A stretch of 37,230 nt of DNA. It comes from an uncultured Oscillibacter sp. (GTDB taxonomy: Bacteria; Bacillota; Clostridia; Oscillospirales; Oscillospiraceae). The stretch is from the NCBI GenBank assembly GCA_910587875.1, contig CAJUOD010000013.1, positions 1 to 37,230 on the forward strand. The letters are read 5' to 3'. Every line of letters starts with the position of its first letter. Positions within the stretch are counted from its first letter, which is position 1. Position numbers and translations under genes: made by a program. This document shows, in pieces, positions 29,665 to 37,230 of the stretch. The notes under the pieces are model-generated. The model had not been told where the DNA came from, searched no databases, and saw only the letters and a program-made list of their open reading frames with translations.

Positions 29665-31379
29665 GACTCTCCTCCTTCGCTCAGCAGGAAATCCGTGATC
29701 TCGGATCCGGAGGCCACCATGGGCCGGACCATCTCGTCGATGTCCAGCCGGCAGTCGATGACGGCGGGCTCCCGGGCCGCCAGGACCTCCGCCAGGGCCT
29801 TTTCCATGTCCTCCTTGGTCTCCACCCGGAAGCCCCGGATGCCGTAGGCCTCCGCCAGCTTCACAAAGTCCGGGCCCCGGTCCAGGGTGGTCTCGGAGTA
29901 GCGCTTGCCGTAGATCAGGCTCTGCCACTGGCGGACCATGCCCAACGTGCCGTTGTTGAAGACCACGGTGATGATGGGCAGATGGTAGTAGCCCACCGTC
30001 GCCAGCTCGTGGCAGTTCATGCGGAAGCAGCCGTCGCCGGTGATATGGAAGACCCGCTTGTCCGGGTGGGCCGTCTGGGCCCCGATGGCGGCCCCCAGGC
30101 CGAAGCCCATGGTGCCGAAGCCGCCGGAGGTCAGCATCTGGCCGGGGTACTGGAAGTGCAGGTATTTGATGGCCCACATCTGGTGCTGGCCCACGTCCGT
30201 GGCGACGACCGCGTCCCCGGGCATCTGGACCCGGATGGTCTCCAGCACCTGCTGGGGGGTCAGGTGGTCGCTGTCCTCGGCGACGGAGGGGGCCCGGAGG
30301 GGCAGGATGTGGGCCTTCCAGCCGCTGTGGTCGTATTGGGGCAGCTTCTCGTTGAGCATCGCCAGCACCCGCCGGGCGGACCCGATGATGTGGTGGTCCG
30401 TCAGAACGTTTTTGTCGATCTCCGCCCGGTCGATGTCGATTTGGACAATCTTGGCCTGCCGGGCGAAGGTGGCGGGGTTCAGGGCCACCCGGTCGGAGAA
30501 GCGGCAGCCTACGGCGATGAGCAGATCGCACTCGTCGCAGGCCGTGTTGGAGGCCTTGGACCCGTGCATGCCTATCATGCCCGTGGTCAGGGGGTGGCTG
30601 CCGGAGAAGCCGCCGCCGCCCATGAGGCTGATGGCCACCGGGGCGTCCAGCTTCTCGGCAAACTCCTTGAACTCCCGGTCCGCCCGGCCCAGCACCACGC
30701 CGCCGCCGCAGATGACGAAGGGGCGCTCGGCCTGCTGGATCATGTCCAGGAGGATGTCCACGTCCTCCTGGTTGGGGGTGGGCTTTTTCAGCTCGTGGTC
30801 CCGGTTCAGCTCCCGCATGCCGGCGCAGCCCCGGTTCTCCCGCCAGGGGACGAACTCATAGTCAATCTCCACGCTGGGGAAGGTCACGTCCTTCAGAAAG
30901 TCGATGAGCACCGGCCCCGGCCGCCCGCTGGCGGCCACGGCGAAGGCCTGGCGCATGACGGCGGGGATGGTGGACGCGTCCCGGACCAGGAAGGTGGCCT
31001 TCGTGATGGGCATGGCGATGCCCGTGATGTCCACCTCCTGGAAGGCGTCCTTGCCCAGGGTGGCCTCGGTGACGTTGCAGGTGATGAAGACCACCGGGGA
31101 GGAGTCCAGATACGCCGTGGCGATGCCCGTGGTCAGGTTCGTGGCCCCGGGGCCGGAGGTGGCGAAGCACACCCCGACTTTTCCGGTGGAGCGGGCGTAG
31201 CCGTCCGCCGCGTGGGCCGCCCCCTGCTCGTGGGCCGTGAGGACGTGGTGGATCTTATCCTTGTATCGGTAGAGCTCGTCATAGACGTTTAAGATGGTGC
31301 CGCCGGGGTAGCCGAAGACGGTGTCTACCTCCTGCTCCAGCAGGCACTCCATGATGGCCGCAGTGGCTCTGATCTTCAT
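29661..31379 (-). CDS. ilvB: acetolactate synthase large subunit (copy 1)
   Basis: Thiamine-diphosphate enzyme that joins two pyruvates, or pyruvate and 2-oxobutyrate. 572 residues. The N-terminal FGYPGGTILNVYDELY and catalytic Glu in TAHEQGAAHAADGYAR lead a canonical PYR domain; GCRFSDRV lies in the FAD-binding domain; the ThDP motif GDGCFRMNCHEL...FNNGTLGMVRQW closes the PP domain. This copy has all biosynthetic AHAS hallmarks. AAGAGG lies before the ATG. It is separated from the GIY-YIG-like gene by only 16 bases. Confidence 0.95.
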   Translation of the reverse strand: MKIRATAAIMECLLEQEVDTVFGYPGGTILNVYDELYRYKDKIHHVLTAHEQGAAHAADGYARSTGKVGVCFATSGPGATNLTTGIATAYLDSSPVVFITCNVTEATLGKDAFQEVDITGIAMPITKATFLVRDASTIPAVMRQAFAVAASGRPGPVLIDFLKDVTFPSVEIDYEFVPWRENRGCAGMRELNRDHELKKPTPNQEDVDILLDMIQQAERPFVICGGGVVLGRADREFKEFAEKLDAPVAISLMGGGGFSGSHPLTTGMIGMHGSKASNTACDECDLLIAVGCRFSDRVALNPATFARQAKIVQIDIDRAEIDKNVLTDHHIIGSARRVLAMLNEKLPQYDHSGWKAHILPLRAPSVAEDSDHLTPQQVLETIRVQMPGDAVVATDVGQHQMWAIKYLHFQYPGQMLTSGGFGTMGFGLGAAIGAQTAHPDKRVFHITGDGCFRMNCHELATVGYYHLPIITVVFNNGTLGMVRQWQSLIYGKRYSETTLDRGPDFVKLAEAYGIRGFRVETKEDMEKALAEVLAAREPAVIDCRLDIDEMVRPMVASGSEITDFLLSEGGES

Positions 31380-31395
31380 ATGGACGCCTCTTTTC

Positions 31396-31740
31396 CTACT
31401 TCCAGATTTTTGCCGCGCCGGGGTTCTCCGCCAGGCACAGCTCCCGCAGGGTCTCCAGCTCCTCGCTGTGGTCCTCCAGCGGGTCGTCGTACTCCAGGAC
31501 CGCGGCGACGGAGAACTCGAAGCCCTCCTCGCCGTACTGCTTCCAGAGCTCCTGGAGGCGCTTGTTGGGGTGCAGGCCCCCGGAGAGCTTGGCCCGGATG
31601 CTGTTGAATCCGGCCTTGGTGTCCCTGGCGGTGCCCAGGAAGGCCTCCCCCGTCTCCCTGCAGCGGAGGGAGATCACGCCCATCTCCGGGCGGCGGTTCT
31701 TCCACTCCTCCGCCAGGGCTTTTTTCTGCGCTTTATCCAT
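31396..31740 (-). CDS. GIY-YIG-like small protein inside the ilv operon
   Basis: 114 residues resembling a clostridial branch annotated as GIY-YIG nuclease family: MGVISLRCRETGEAFLGTARDTKAG, FNSIRAKLSGGLHPNKRLQELW. The two signature elements are altered: GIY reads GVI and YIG reads FLG, so the tyrosines that define the active nuclease are missing and the protein may not cut DNA. It lies between ilvN copy 2 and ilvB copy 1 in the same direction with short gaps (23 and 16 bases), an odd place for such a gene. GGAG lies about 12 bases before the ATG. Role unknown. Confidence 0.75.
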   Translation of the reverse strand: MDKAQKKALAEEWKNRRPEMGVISLRCRETGEAFLGTARDTKAGFNSIRAKLSGGLHPNKRLQELWKQYGEEGFEFSVAAVLEYDDPLEDHSEELETLRELCLAENPGAAKIWK

Positions 31741-31763
31741 ATCGTTTTAACTCCGTATTCTCG

Positions 31764-32249
31764 TTAGATTTTTCCCCCGCCCTTCTGCAGGGCGATGACG
31801 CCCGTCCGGGCGACCTCCAGGATGTTGAAGGGGCGCATCATGTCCTCGAACACGTCCACCCGCTCCGGGGTGTCGGAGATCTCCAGGGTCATGGAGGTGG
31901 GGGAGATGTCCGCCGCCTTGGCTCCGCAGATATTGCAGATGGTCATGATGTGTTCCCGGTTGTTTTTGTTGGCGCTGACTTTGATCAGCATCAGCTCCCG
32001 GCCGATTTTGCTCCCCTCGTCCAGGGTGCGGACCTTGATGACCTCAATCAGCTTGTTCAGCTGCTTTTCCACCTGCTCCACCACGCTGTTCCCGTTGTCC
32101 ACGATGATGGTCATCCGGGACAGGGAGGGGTCGTCCGTCACGCCCACGGCCAGGGAGTCGATGTTGAAGGCCCGGCGGGAGAACAGGCTTGCCACCCGGT
32201 TCAGCACGCCCGCCCGGTTTTCCACCAAAACGGAGATCGTCTGTTTCAT
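31764..32249 (-). CDS. ilvN: acetolactate synthase small subunit (copy 2)
   Basis: 161 residues, the standard IlvH/IlvN length. ACT domain from the start (ISVLVENRAGVLNRVASLFSRRAFNIDSL) and C-terminal ALS_ss domain ending RTGVIALQKGG. A strong GGAGGT stands 9 bases before the ATG; the gene begins 16 bases after the copy 2 large subunit. It is closer to the family norm than copy 1. Confidence 0.94.
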   Translation of the reverse strand: MKQTISVLVENRAGVLNRVASLFSRRAFNIDSLAVGVTDDPSLSRMTIIVDNGNSVVEQVEKQLNKLIEVIKVRTLDEGSKIGRELMLIKVSANKNNREHIMTICNICGAKAADISPTSMTLEISDTPERVDVFEDMMRPFNILEVARTGVIALQKGGGKI

Positions 32250-32265
32250 GCTTCCGTACCTCCTC

Positions 32266-33897
32266 TCAGTCCGTGGTCTTCCACTCGGGGCTCACCTCCG
32301 CGATGAGGAGGCAGGGGCCCTCCTTTGCCAGGAAGCGGTCCAGGGTCTCCTCGACCTTCGCCTCGTCCCGGAGGGTCATGCTGGGGATGCCGTAGGCTCC
32401 GGCGATGGCGGCGAAGTCCGGGTCCCCGTCCAGCCGCACGCCGAAGGGCCCGTGGTAGGGCTCCTTGCCCTGGATCTGGTTCACCAGGCCCAGGACGCCG
32501 TTGCGGAAGAGGACGATCTTCAAATCGAAGCCCCCGGCCTTCACGGCTGCCAGCTCGTTCATGGACATCTGGAAGGACCCGTCGCCGCAGACGGCGACCA
32601 CCTGCCGGTCCGGCTGGGCGGTCTTCACGCCCACGGCGCAGGGGATGGCGTAGCCCATGGTGCCGAGGCCCCCGCTGGTCAAAAAGCGCGCGCCCTTGAG
32701 CCGCAGGTGCTTGCAGGCCCAGATTTGGTTTTGCCCCACGTCCACGCAGACGGCGGCGTCCTCCTTCAAGCGCTCGCCCAGGAGGCGCAGCACCCGGCCG
32801 GGGAAGACGTAGCCGTCCTTGGTGGGATAGCCCCGGCCCAGGTTCGTCCGGCGGAGCTCCTGGAGCATCTCCCGCCACTCGCCGCAGTCCGCCTTGGCCC
32901 CCCGCTCCATGAGCTGCTGGAGGATGACCTTGGCGTTCCCCACCAGGGGGAGGGTGGACTGCATGTTTTTCCCGATCTCGGCGGGGTCCACGTCGATGTG
33001 GATATTCGCCATGCGCCGCTGGATCTCGTCCGGGGACACGATGGCCCGGTCCGCCACCCGGGTGCCGATCATGATGAGCAGGTCCGACTTTGCCAGGGCC
33101 TTGTTGGCTGTGTTGTTCCCGTGGGCCCCGATCATGCCCATGTTCAGGGGGTGCTCCGTGGGCAGGAGGGAGAGGCCCATCATGGTGGTTACCACCGGGA
33201 TGCCGGTGGACTCGGCGAAGAGGCGGAGCTCAGCCTCCGCGTGGGCCAGGAAGACGCCGCCCCCGGCGCAGATCACCGGCCTCTGGGCCAGGCCCAGGGC
33301 CATGGCTACGTTGGCGATCTGCTTGTCGTTGCCCCGGACGCTGGGGTTGTAGCCCCGGATGCGGACCTCCTCGGGGAACTCCACGTCCGCCACCAGCTGC
33401 TCCTGCACGTCCACGGGAATGTCGATGAGCACCGGGCCGGGACGGCCCGTGGAGGCGATGTGGAACGCCTCCTTCAAAACCACCGGCAGCTGGGCCGCGT
33501 CCTTCACCAGATAGCAGTGCTTGGTAAAGGGGGTCACCGCCCCGGTGATGTCCACCTCCTGGAAGATGTCCCGCCCCAGGAGCTTGGAGGGCACCTGCCC
33601 GGTGACCGCCACCAGGGGGATGGAGTCCATATAGGCCGTGGCCACGCCGGTGATGAGGTTCGTGGCTCCCGGGCCGGAGGTGACGATGCACACCCCCGTC
33701 TTCCCGGTGACCCGGGCGTAGCCGGAGGCCATGTGGCCCGCGTTCTGCTCCGTGCGCACCAGAGTGTAGTCGATGTTGGGGTCCTCCCGCAGGGCGTCCG
33801 CGATGGGGCAGATGGTGGCCCCGGCGTAGCCGAAGACCCGCTCCACGCCCTCCCGGGCCAGGCCCTCCATGAGGATTTGAGCGCCTGTCAGTTCCAT
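32266..33897 (-). CDS. ilvB: acetolactate synthase large subunit (copy 2)
   Basis: ThDP-dependent enzyme of 543 residues and first structural gene behind the ilv leader. PYR domain with VFGYAGATICPIADAL and catalytic Glu in VRTEQNAGHMASGYAR; middle domain GTRVADRAIVSP; PP-domain ThDP motif GDGSFQMSMNEL...FRNGVLGLV. It departs from copy 1 at usually conserved points: YPGG is YAGA, FNNG is FRNG, and the FAD-site RFSDR is RVADR. It may have different substrate or cofactor properties. ATG at 33897 has GGAG 11 bases upstream; ATG at 33918 is an alternative. Confidence 0.92.
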   Translation of the reverse strand: MELTGAQILMEGLAREGVERVFGYAGATICPIADALREDPNIDYTLVRTEQNAGHMASGYARVTGKTGVCIVTSGPGATNLITGVATAYMDSIPLVAVTGQVPSKLLGRDIFQEVDITGAVTPFTKHCYLVKDAAQLPVVLKEAFHIASTGRPGPVLIDIPVDVQEQLVADVEFPEEVRIRGYNPSVRGNDKQIANVAMALGLAQRPVICAGGGVFLAHAEAELRLFAESTGIPVVTTMMGLSLLPTEHPLNMGMIGAHGNNTANKALAKSDLLIMIGTRVADRAIVSPDEIQRRMANIHIDVDPAEIGKNMQSTLPLVGNAKVILQQLMERGAKADCGEWREMLQELRRTNLGRGYPTKDGYVFPGRVLRLLGERLKEDAAVCVDVGQNQIWACKHLRLKGARFLTSGGLGTMGYAIPCAVGVKTAQPDRQVVAVCGDGSFQMSMNELAAVKAGGFDLKIVLFRNGVLGLVNQIQGKEPYHGPFGVRLDGDPDFAAIAGAYGIPSMTLRDEAKVEETLDRFLAKEGPCLLIAEVSPEWKTTD

Positions 33898-33925
33898 GCT
33901 TGACTTGCTCCTTTCCATTCCGAGT

Positions 33926-33967
33926 AAAAAGCAAAGAAGCCCGTGTCCCTCGTCGGGTCACGGACTT
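33926..33967 (-). terminator. attenuator terminator of the ilv leader
   Basis: Minus-strand hairpin AAGTCCGTGACCC / GGGACACGGGCTT with loop GACGA (33937-33967), followed by CTTTGCTTTTT. It lies between the leader peptide and the first structural gene, where an attenuation terminator is expected. Confidence 0.8.
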
Positions 33968-33996
33968 GCAAGAGTTCCGGTTTTGGGGCCGGTGGT

Positions 33997-34122
33997 TCAA
34001 AGGGATTCTACCCTTGATTCGCGCATGACCAAACGCACTATTCTGTTTCGGTGAGTTACCAGTACCAGAACCAGAATAATGTACAGGCCCAGGATGTCGT
34101 TCAGCACGTTCATCGTCAGCAT
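33997..34122 (-). promoter_or_regulatory. ilv leader peptide (41 codons) for attenuation
   Basis: Short ORF starting MLTMNVLND, with GGAGG 9 bases before the ATG. Residues 10-22 read ILGLYIILVLVLV, 11 of 13 being Ile, Leu or Val. It ends 30 bases before the attenuator hairpin. Such peptides (ilvL, ilvB leader, leuL in enterobacteria) stall the ribosome when branched-chain aminoacyl-tRNAs are short, which prevents the terminator from forming. The unusual tail after the BCAA run (THRNRIVRLVMRESRVESL) holds further Ile, Val and Leu codons near the stop. Function is inferred from sequence and position. Confidence 0.82.
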
Positions 34123-34206
34123 AGGGCGTTCCCTCCGCCGCCTTGAGGCGGCCCTTCGGCCTCCGGCCTTCCCGCCGGGAAAGCCCTCCGCCTGTCTTGG
34201 TTTGTT

Positions 34207-34235
34207 ATTATACATGTCCGGGATTTAAAGCGCAA
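34207..34235 (-). promoter_or_regulatory. promoter of the ilv operon
   Basis: Minus-strand TTGCGC (34230-34235), 17-base spacer, TATAAT (34207-34212); start near 34200, giving a leader RNA of about 300 bases before the first structural gene. Confidence 0.78.
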
Positions 34236-34499
34236 CAAAAAAATCGCCCGCGTTCCGCTTTCCATATGATTTCACGAATATGAAGGCGCTTCCCTCCTCT
34301 GTTCTCGTAGAAAATGACGAGGACTCTTCCAGGATTCGGTATCAGACAGCACCTCTTTTTCGCAGACAACGCGGCGGCCCGCTTTGGAGGGGAAATTTTT
34401 TCAGGAAAATTTTGAAAACCGCAAAACCTCCGGGGCTGATTTTGGTACTTACTATATAGAGGGGTTTCCCATGCCCCTACTACGAAAGGAGTGTACCCT
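34236..34499. other. intergenic region between ilv promoter and SLH gene
   Basis: About 260 bases with no convincing ORF. It must hold the promoter of the plus-strand surface protein: TATATA at 34453-34458 is a possible -10, but no matching -35 stands 16-18 bases before it. A small hairpin AGGGG...CCCCT (34460-34478) lies just before the ribosome binding site. Confidence 0.4.
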
Positions 34500-35582
34500 A
34501 TGAAAAAAGTGATATCCCTGCTTTTGGCTCTGGCGCTGAGCCTCGCCCTGGCGGTCCCGGCCCTTGCGGACGGGCAATCGGTCTTCATCATGTTCCCAAA
34601 CGACGAATTTGAAAGTACCGTCGGCTCCAAAACCGGCACCGGCTGGTCTTTTGACTTCGACGCCTTCACTCTGACGCTGAATGGGATAACAGATGCAAAA
34701 GTCATACTCAGCCACCTTGGCACCGACCCCACCGTCGTTCTGGCTCCCGGAACCACGAATACGCTCACCTCGTTCATGATGGACAGCCTGAGCGGCGAGG
34801 AGGGCTATCCCACCGTCTTCAAGGGAAGCGGCGAGCTGATTATTTCGGACCCCAGCGCGACGGAAAACGGCGTTCTGCACGGCTCCTCCGGCAGCATAAA
34901 GCTCCAGGACGGCCTGACCATGACCGGCGGGACCAAGGAGGGCGACAGCGGCAAGCTGACCTTCAAGAAGTTCTCGGGCTATCCGCTCTATAAGCTCATG
35001 GCCGGGGACAAGCCCGCCACCTACGTCCGCATCGGCCCGGCGGCGGGAGCCAAGCCCGCCGAGACCCAGAAGCCCGCCGCCTCCTCCACCGGCTTTACCG
35101 ACGTGGCGGCCAACTCCCCCTACGCGGAGGCCATCAAGTGGGCTGTGGGCAAGAAGATCACCACCGGGAAAACGGCCACCACCTTCGGCCCCGGGGACCC
35201 CTGCACCATGGGCCAGGCCAACATCTTCCTGTGGCGGAACGCGGGCCGTCCCGAGCCGACGAACGGCTATGGAAACGACATGGACATGGCCGAGATGTGG
35301 GCCCTGAATGACGCGGGCTACATGGACCGCCTGGACGACCGCTCCGACACCTGTACCCGCCTCTGGTTTGTCTATGCCCTGTGGGTTGTGGCCGGGCAGC
35401 CGGCCGCGTCCAAGACCGCGGCCTTCACGGACGTCTCGGATTTAAACGATGACGGAAGGGCCGCCATCAACTGGGCGGTGGAAAAGGGCGTTACCACCGG
35501 CAAGACCGCGGACACCTTCGCCCCCTTCGATCCCTGCACCCGGGGCCAGATCGTGACGTTCCTGTACCGGGCCGTCAAATGA
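34500..35582 (+). CDS. secreted protein with C-terminal S-layer homology repeats
   Basis: 360 residues. Signal peptide (1-23, cut after ALA). Residues 25-175 form an unrecognised extracellular domain with beta-rich stretches (VFKGSGELIISD, GSIKLQDGLTMTGG). A Pro/Ala/Lys linker (about 178-195) follows, then three SLH-type repeats: FTDVAANSPYAEAIKWAVGK (about 199-218), a degenerate middle one (about 257-305), and FTDVSDLNDDGRAAINWAVE to the end (309-360), with TTGKTADTFAPFDPCTRGQ. SLH domains bind secondary wall polymers, so the protein is probably displayed on the cell surface. ATG at 34500 has AAAGGAG upstream. Single gene, terminator after it. Confidence 0.85.
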   Translation: MKKVISLLLALALSLALAVPALADGQSVFIMFPNDEFESTVGSKTGTGWSFDFDAFTLTLNGITDAKVILSHLGTDPTVVLAPGTTNTLTSFMMDSLSGEEGYPTVFKGSGELIISDPSATENGVLHGSSGSIKLQDGLTMTGGTKEGDSGKLTFKKFSGYPLYKLMAGDKPATYVRIGPAAGAKPAETQKPAASSTGFTDVAANSPYAEAIKWAVGKKITTGKTATTFGPGDPCTMGQANIFLWRNAGRPEPTNGYGNDMDMAEMWALNDAGYMDRLDDRSDTCTRLWFVYALWVVAGQPAASKTAAFTDVSDLNDDGRAAINWAVEKGVTTGKTADTFAPFDPCTRGQIVTFLYRAVK

Positions 35583-35600
35583 CCGGAAATCCCCCAAACA

Positions 35601-35630
35601 AAAGGACCGCCCGGAGGGCGGTCCTTTGCT
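35601..35630. terminator. terminator shared by the SLH gene and carbamate kinase
   Basis: Perfect 12-bp hairpin AAAGGACCGCCC / GGGCGGTCCTTT, 3-base loop. TTTTGTTTG follows on the minus strand and TTTGCTG on the plus strand, so it works best for the minus-strand gene. Confidence 0.8.
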
Positions 35631-35636
35631 GTCGGT

Positions 35637-36578
35637 TTACAGTGCGATGGAAGTGCCGGTTTCCCCGGCGATGCCGGCCTTGGCCTTCTCCAGCAGGGTG
35701 ATGAGGGCCGTCCTGCCGGGGCGGGACTCGGCGAACTTCACCGCCGCCTGGACCTTGGGGAGCATGGAGCCGGGGGCGAACTGGCCCTCGTCCATGTAGC
35801 GCCGGGCCTCCTCCGGGGTCAGGGCGTCCAGCCACTTCTGGTCGGGCTTGCCGAAGTTCACCGCCACCTTTTCCACGGCGGTGAGGATGATCAGCACATC
35901 GGCGTTCAGCTCCTCCGCCAGCACCTCGCTGGCGAAGTCCTTGTCAATGACCGCCGCCGCGCCCTTCAGGTGGTGCCCCTCCGTCTTGAAGACGGGGATG
36001 CCGCCGCCGCCGCAGGCCACCACGATGTGGTCGCTTTCCACCAATGCCCGGATGGTGTCCAGCTCAATAACGGACACGGGCTTGGGGGAGGCCACTACCC
36101 GGCGGTAGCCCCGCCCGGCGTCCTCGATGACCTGGTAGTCCCGCTCCCGGACCAGGGCGTCGGCCTCCTCCTTGGTCATGAAGGCCCCGATGGGCTTGGT
36201 GGGATGCTCAAAGGCGGGGTCCGTGGGGTCCACCTCCACCTGGGTGAGGACGGTAGCTACGCCCTTGTTGATCCCCCGGTCCAGCAGCTCCTCCCGCAGG
36301 GCGTTCTGCAGGTCGTAGCCGATGTAGCCCTGGCTCATGGCCACGCACACGGACAGGGGGCAGGGGATGTACTTCTCGGGGTTGGAGCGGGTGAGCTCCG
36401 CCATGGCCTTCTGGATCATGCCCACCTGGGGGCCGTTGCCGTGGGCCACCACGACTTCGTTGCCTCCCTCGATGAGGTCCGCGATGGCCCGGGCGGTCTG
36501 CTTCACCGCCGCCATCTGCTCCGGCAGGTTATTGCCCAGGGCGTTGCCGCCCAGGGCGACTACGATACGTTTACCCAT
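35637..36578 (-). CDS. arcC: carbamate kinase
   Basis: Converts carbamoyl phosphate and ADP to ATP, carbon dioxide and ammonia, an energy-yielding last step. 313 residues of the amino acid kinase fold: VALGGNAL (6-13), VAHGNGPQVG (45-54), PLSVCVAMSQGYIGY, ACGGGGIPV, AVIDKDFAS and GSMLPKVQAA. ATG at 36578 has AAGGAG upstream; the longer ORF reading covers the gap. It follows the YgeW gene by 13 bases, as yqeA follows the yge cluster in other bacteria, so purine or allantoin-type nitrogen catabolism is as likely as arginine deimination. No arcA is in view. Confidence 0.93.
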   Translation of the reverse strand: MGKRIVVALGGNALGNNLPEQMAAVKQTARAIADLIEGGNEVVVAHGNGPQVGMIQKAMAELTRSNPEKYIPCPLSVCVAMSQGYIGYDLQNALREELLDRGINKGVATVLTQVEVDPTDPAFEHPTKPIGAFMTKEEADALVRERDYQVIEDAGRGYRRVVASPKPVSVIELDTIRALVESDHIVVACGGGGIPVFKTEGHHLKGAAAVIDKDFASEVLAEELNADVLIILTAVEKVAVNFGKPDQKWLDALTPEEARRYMDEGQFAPGSMLPKVQAAVKFAESRPGRTALITLLEKAKAGIAGETGTSIAL

Positions 36579-36591
36579 GACGCGCGGCTCC

Positions 36592-37230
36592 TTAGAAGAA
36601 CTTCCGCTTGTCGGCGGCATCCAGGGCCATGAGGGCGGACACGGGGTCCTTGACCTTGCTCATCATGATCATGGCCGCGATGATATAGGGCTTGTAGCTG
36701 GCCTCCTTGTACAGGGGCACCAGGTAGCGGTCGAAGACGGAGTTGTCCACCTCGCCCTCGGGGCAGCTGAGGCCCGTGATGTCGGCGGGCAGGCAGTGGA
36801 GGTACAGGGCGGAGCTGTTCCGGGTCTTCTTCATCATCTCTTCGGAGCAGGTCCAATCCTTGTGCTGGGCGTTCTGGGCCAGGAGCCTCTGCTCCAGGGC
36901 GTCGATGCCCGCCTGGTCCCCGGCCTGGTAGAGCTTCGTACGCTCCTCCATGGCGGCGAAGGGGGCCCAGCTCTTGGGATACACGATGTCCGCGTCCTGG
37001 AAGGCCTCTTCCATGGTGGCGACCTTCTTGTAGCTTCCGCCGGTGGCCTGGGCGTTCTTCCGGGCGATCTCCTCCACCTCGGGCATCACGTCATAGCCCT
37101 CGGGATGGGCCAGGACCACGTCCATGCCGAAGCGGGTCATCAGGCCGATGACGCCCTGGGGCACGGAGAGGGGCTTGCCGTAGCTGGGGGAGTAGGCCCA
37201 GGTCATGGCGATTTTCTTGCCCTTCAGGTT
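36592..37230 (-). CDS. ygeW: knotted carbamoyltransferase YgeW, 5' end outside window
   Basis: Member of the aspartate/ornithine carbamoyltransferase superfamily. The visible C-terminal 212 residues include LKGKKIAMTWAYSPSYGKPL (a YgeW hallmark), MTRFGMDVVLAHPEGYD, and ALYLHCLPADITG with the HCLP motif that binds carbamoyl phosphate. The start lies beyond base 37230; about 185 residues should be missing compared with a usual length near 400. With the adjacent carbamate kinase it forms the carbamoyl-phosphate end of a catabolic route; its physiological substrate is not settled. Confidence 0.9.
   Translation of the reverse strand, partial: NLKGKKIAMTWAYSPSYGKPLSVPQGVIGLMTRFGMDVVLAHPEGYDVMPEVEEIARKNAQATGGSYKKVATMEEAFQDADIVYPKSWAPFAAMEERTKLYQAGDQAGIDALEQRLLAQNAQHKDWTCSEEMMKKTRNSSALYLHCLPADITGLSCPEGEVDNSVFDRYLVPLYKEASYKPYIIAAMIMMSKVKDPVSALMALDAADKRKFF

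Overview
The window reads as a chromosomal segment of a GC-rich, spore-forming member of the Clostridia, most like the Oscillospiraceae (Flavonifractor/Lawsonibacter-type gut bacteria). The reasons are the sporulation genes ylbJ, yqfC, yqfD and spoVAC, an asparagine T-box leader, a Gram-positive type LexA with its SOS box, strong GGAGG ribosome binding sites, SLH-type surface repeats, and YgeW/carbamate kinase. No tRNA, rRNA, insertion sequence, prophage or CRISPR array was seen. The taxonomic call is inference from gene content and composition.

Layout. 1-4.0 kb (minus): T-box controlled asnB (cut by the left edge), lexA with an SOS box over its own promoter, secG, and a secreted trypsin-like protease. 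4.1-10.7 kb (plus): a nucleoside locus with deoC-deoD for catabolism, a lipoprotein binding protein, and an ATPase plus two permeases for uptake. 10.7-14.7 kb: divergent ylbJ and yqfC-yqfD-phoH-ybeY; both sides carry sigma-E-like -10 elements. 14.7-19.1 kb is the least ordinary part: a small unknown protein, three small XRE regulators, recD2, a candidate type I toxin-antitoxin locus (28-residue hydrophobic peptide plus an antisense RNA), and two further related minus-strand small RNA genes with consensus promoters. 19.1-24.7 kb: comF, mreB, an XRE regulator, a CmpB-family membrane/coiled-coil protein, hemW, an isolated spoVAC and a PilZ protein. 24.7-28.0 kb (minus): thrH, a DUF1015 protein and a DUF815 ATPase. 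28.1-34.2 kb (minus): a branched-chain amino acid operon with two acetolactate synthase pairs and ilvC, preceded by a 41-codon leader peptide rich in Ile/Leu/Val and an attenuator terminator. 34.5-37.2 kb: an SLH-type surface protein (plus) and a ygeW-carbamate kinase pair (minus, cut by the right edge).

Most interesting. (1) The 15.23-15.56 kb locus has convergent consensus promoters driving a tiny membrane peptide gene and a ~90-nt antisense RNA whose terminator hairpin overlaps the peptide stop codon. (2) Two ~100-nt RNA genes at 18.19-18.54 kb share its design, and share a 14-nt core with each other, but have no peptide gene opposite. Together they look like a small family of RNA regulators. 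(3) The ilv leader is a complete translation-attenuation control region. Positions, promoters and hairpins were read directly from the sequence; expression, toxicity and regulation are inference.
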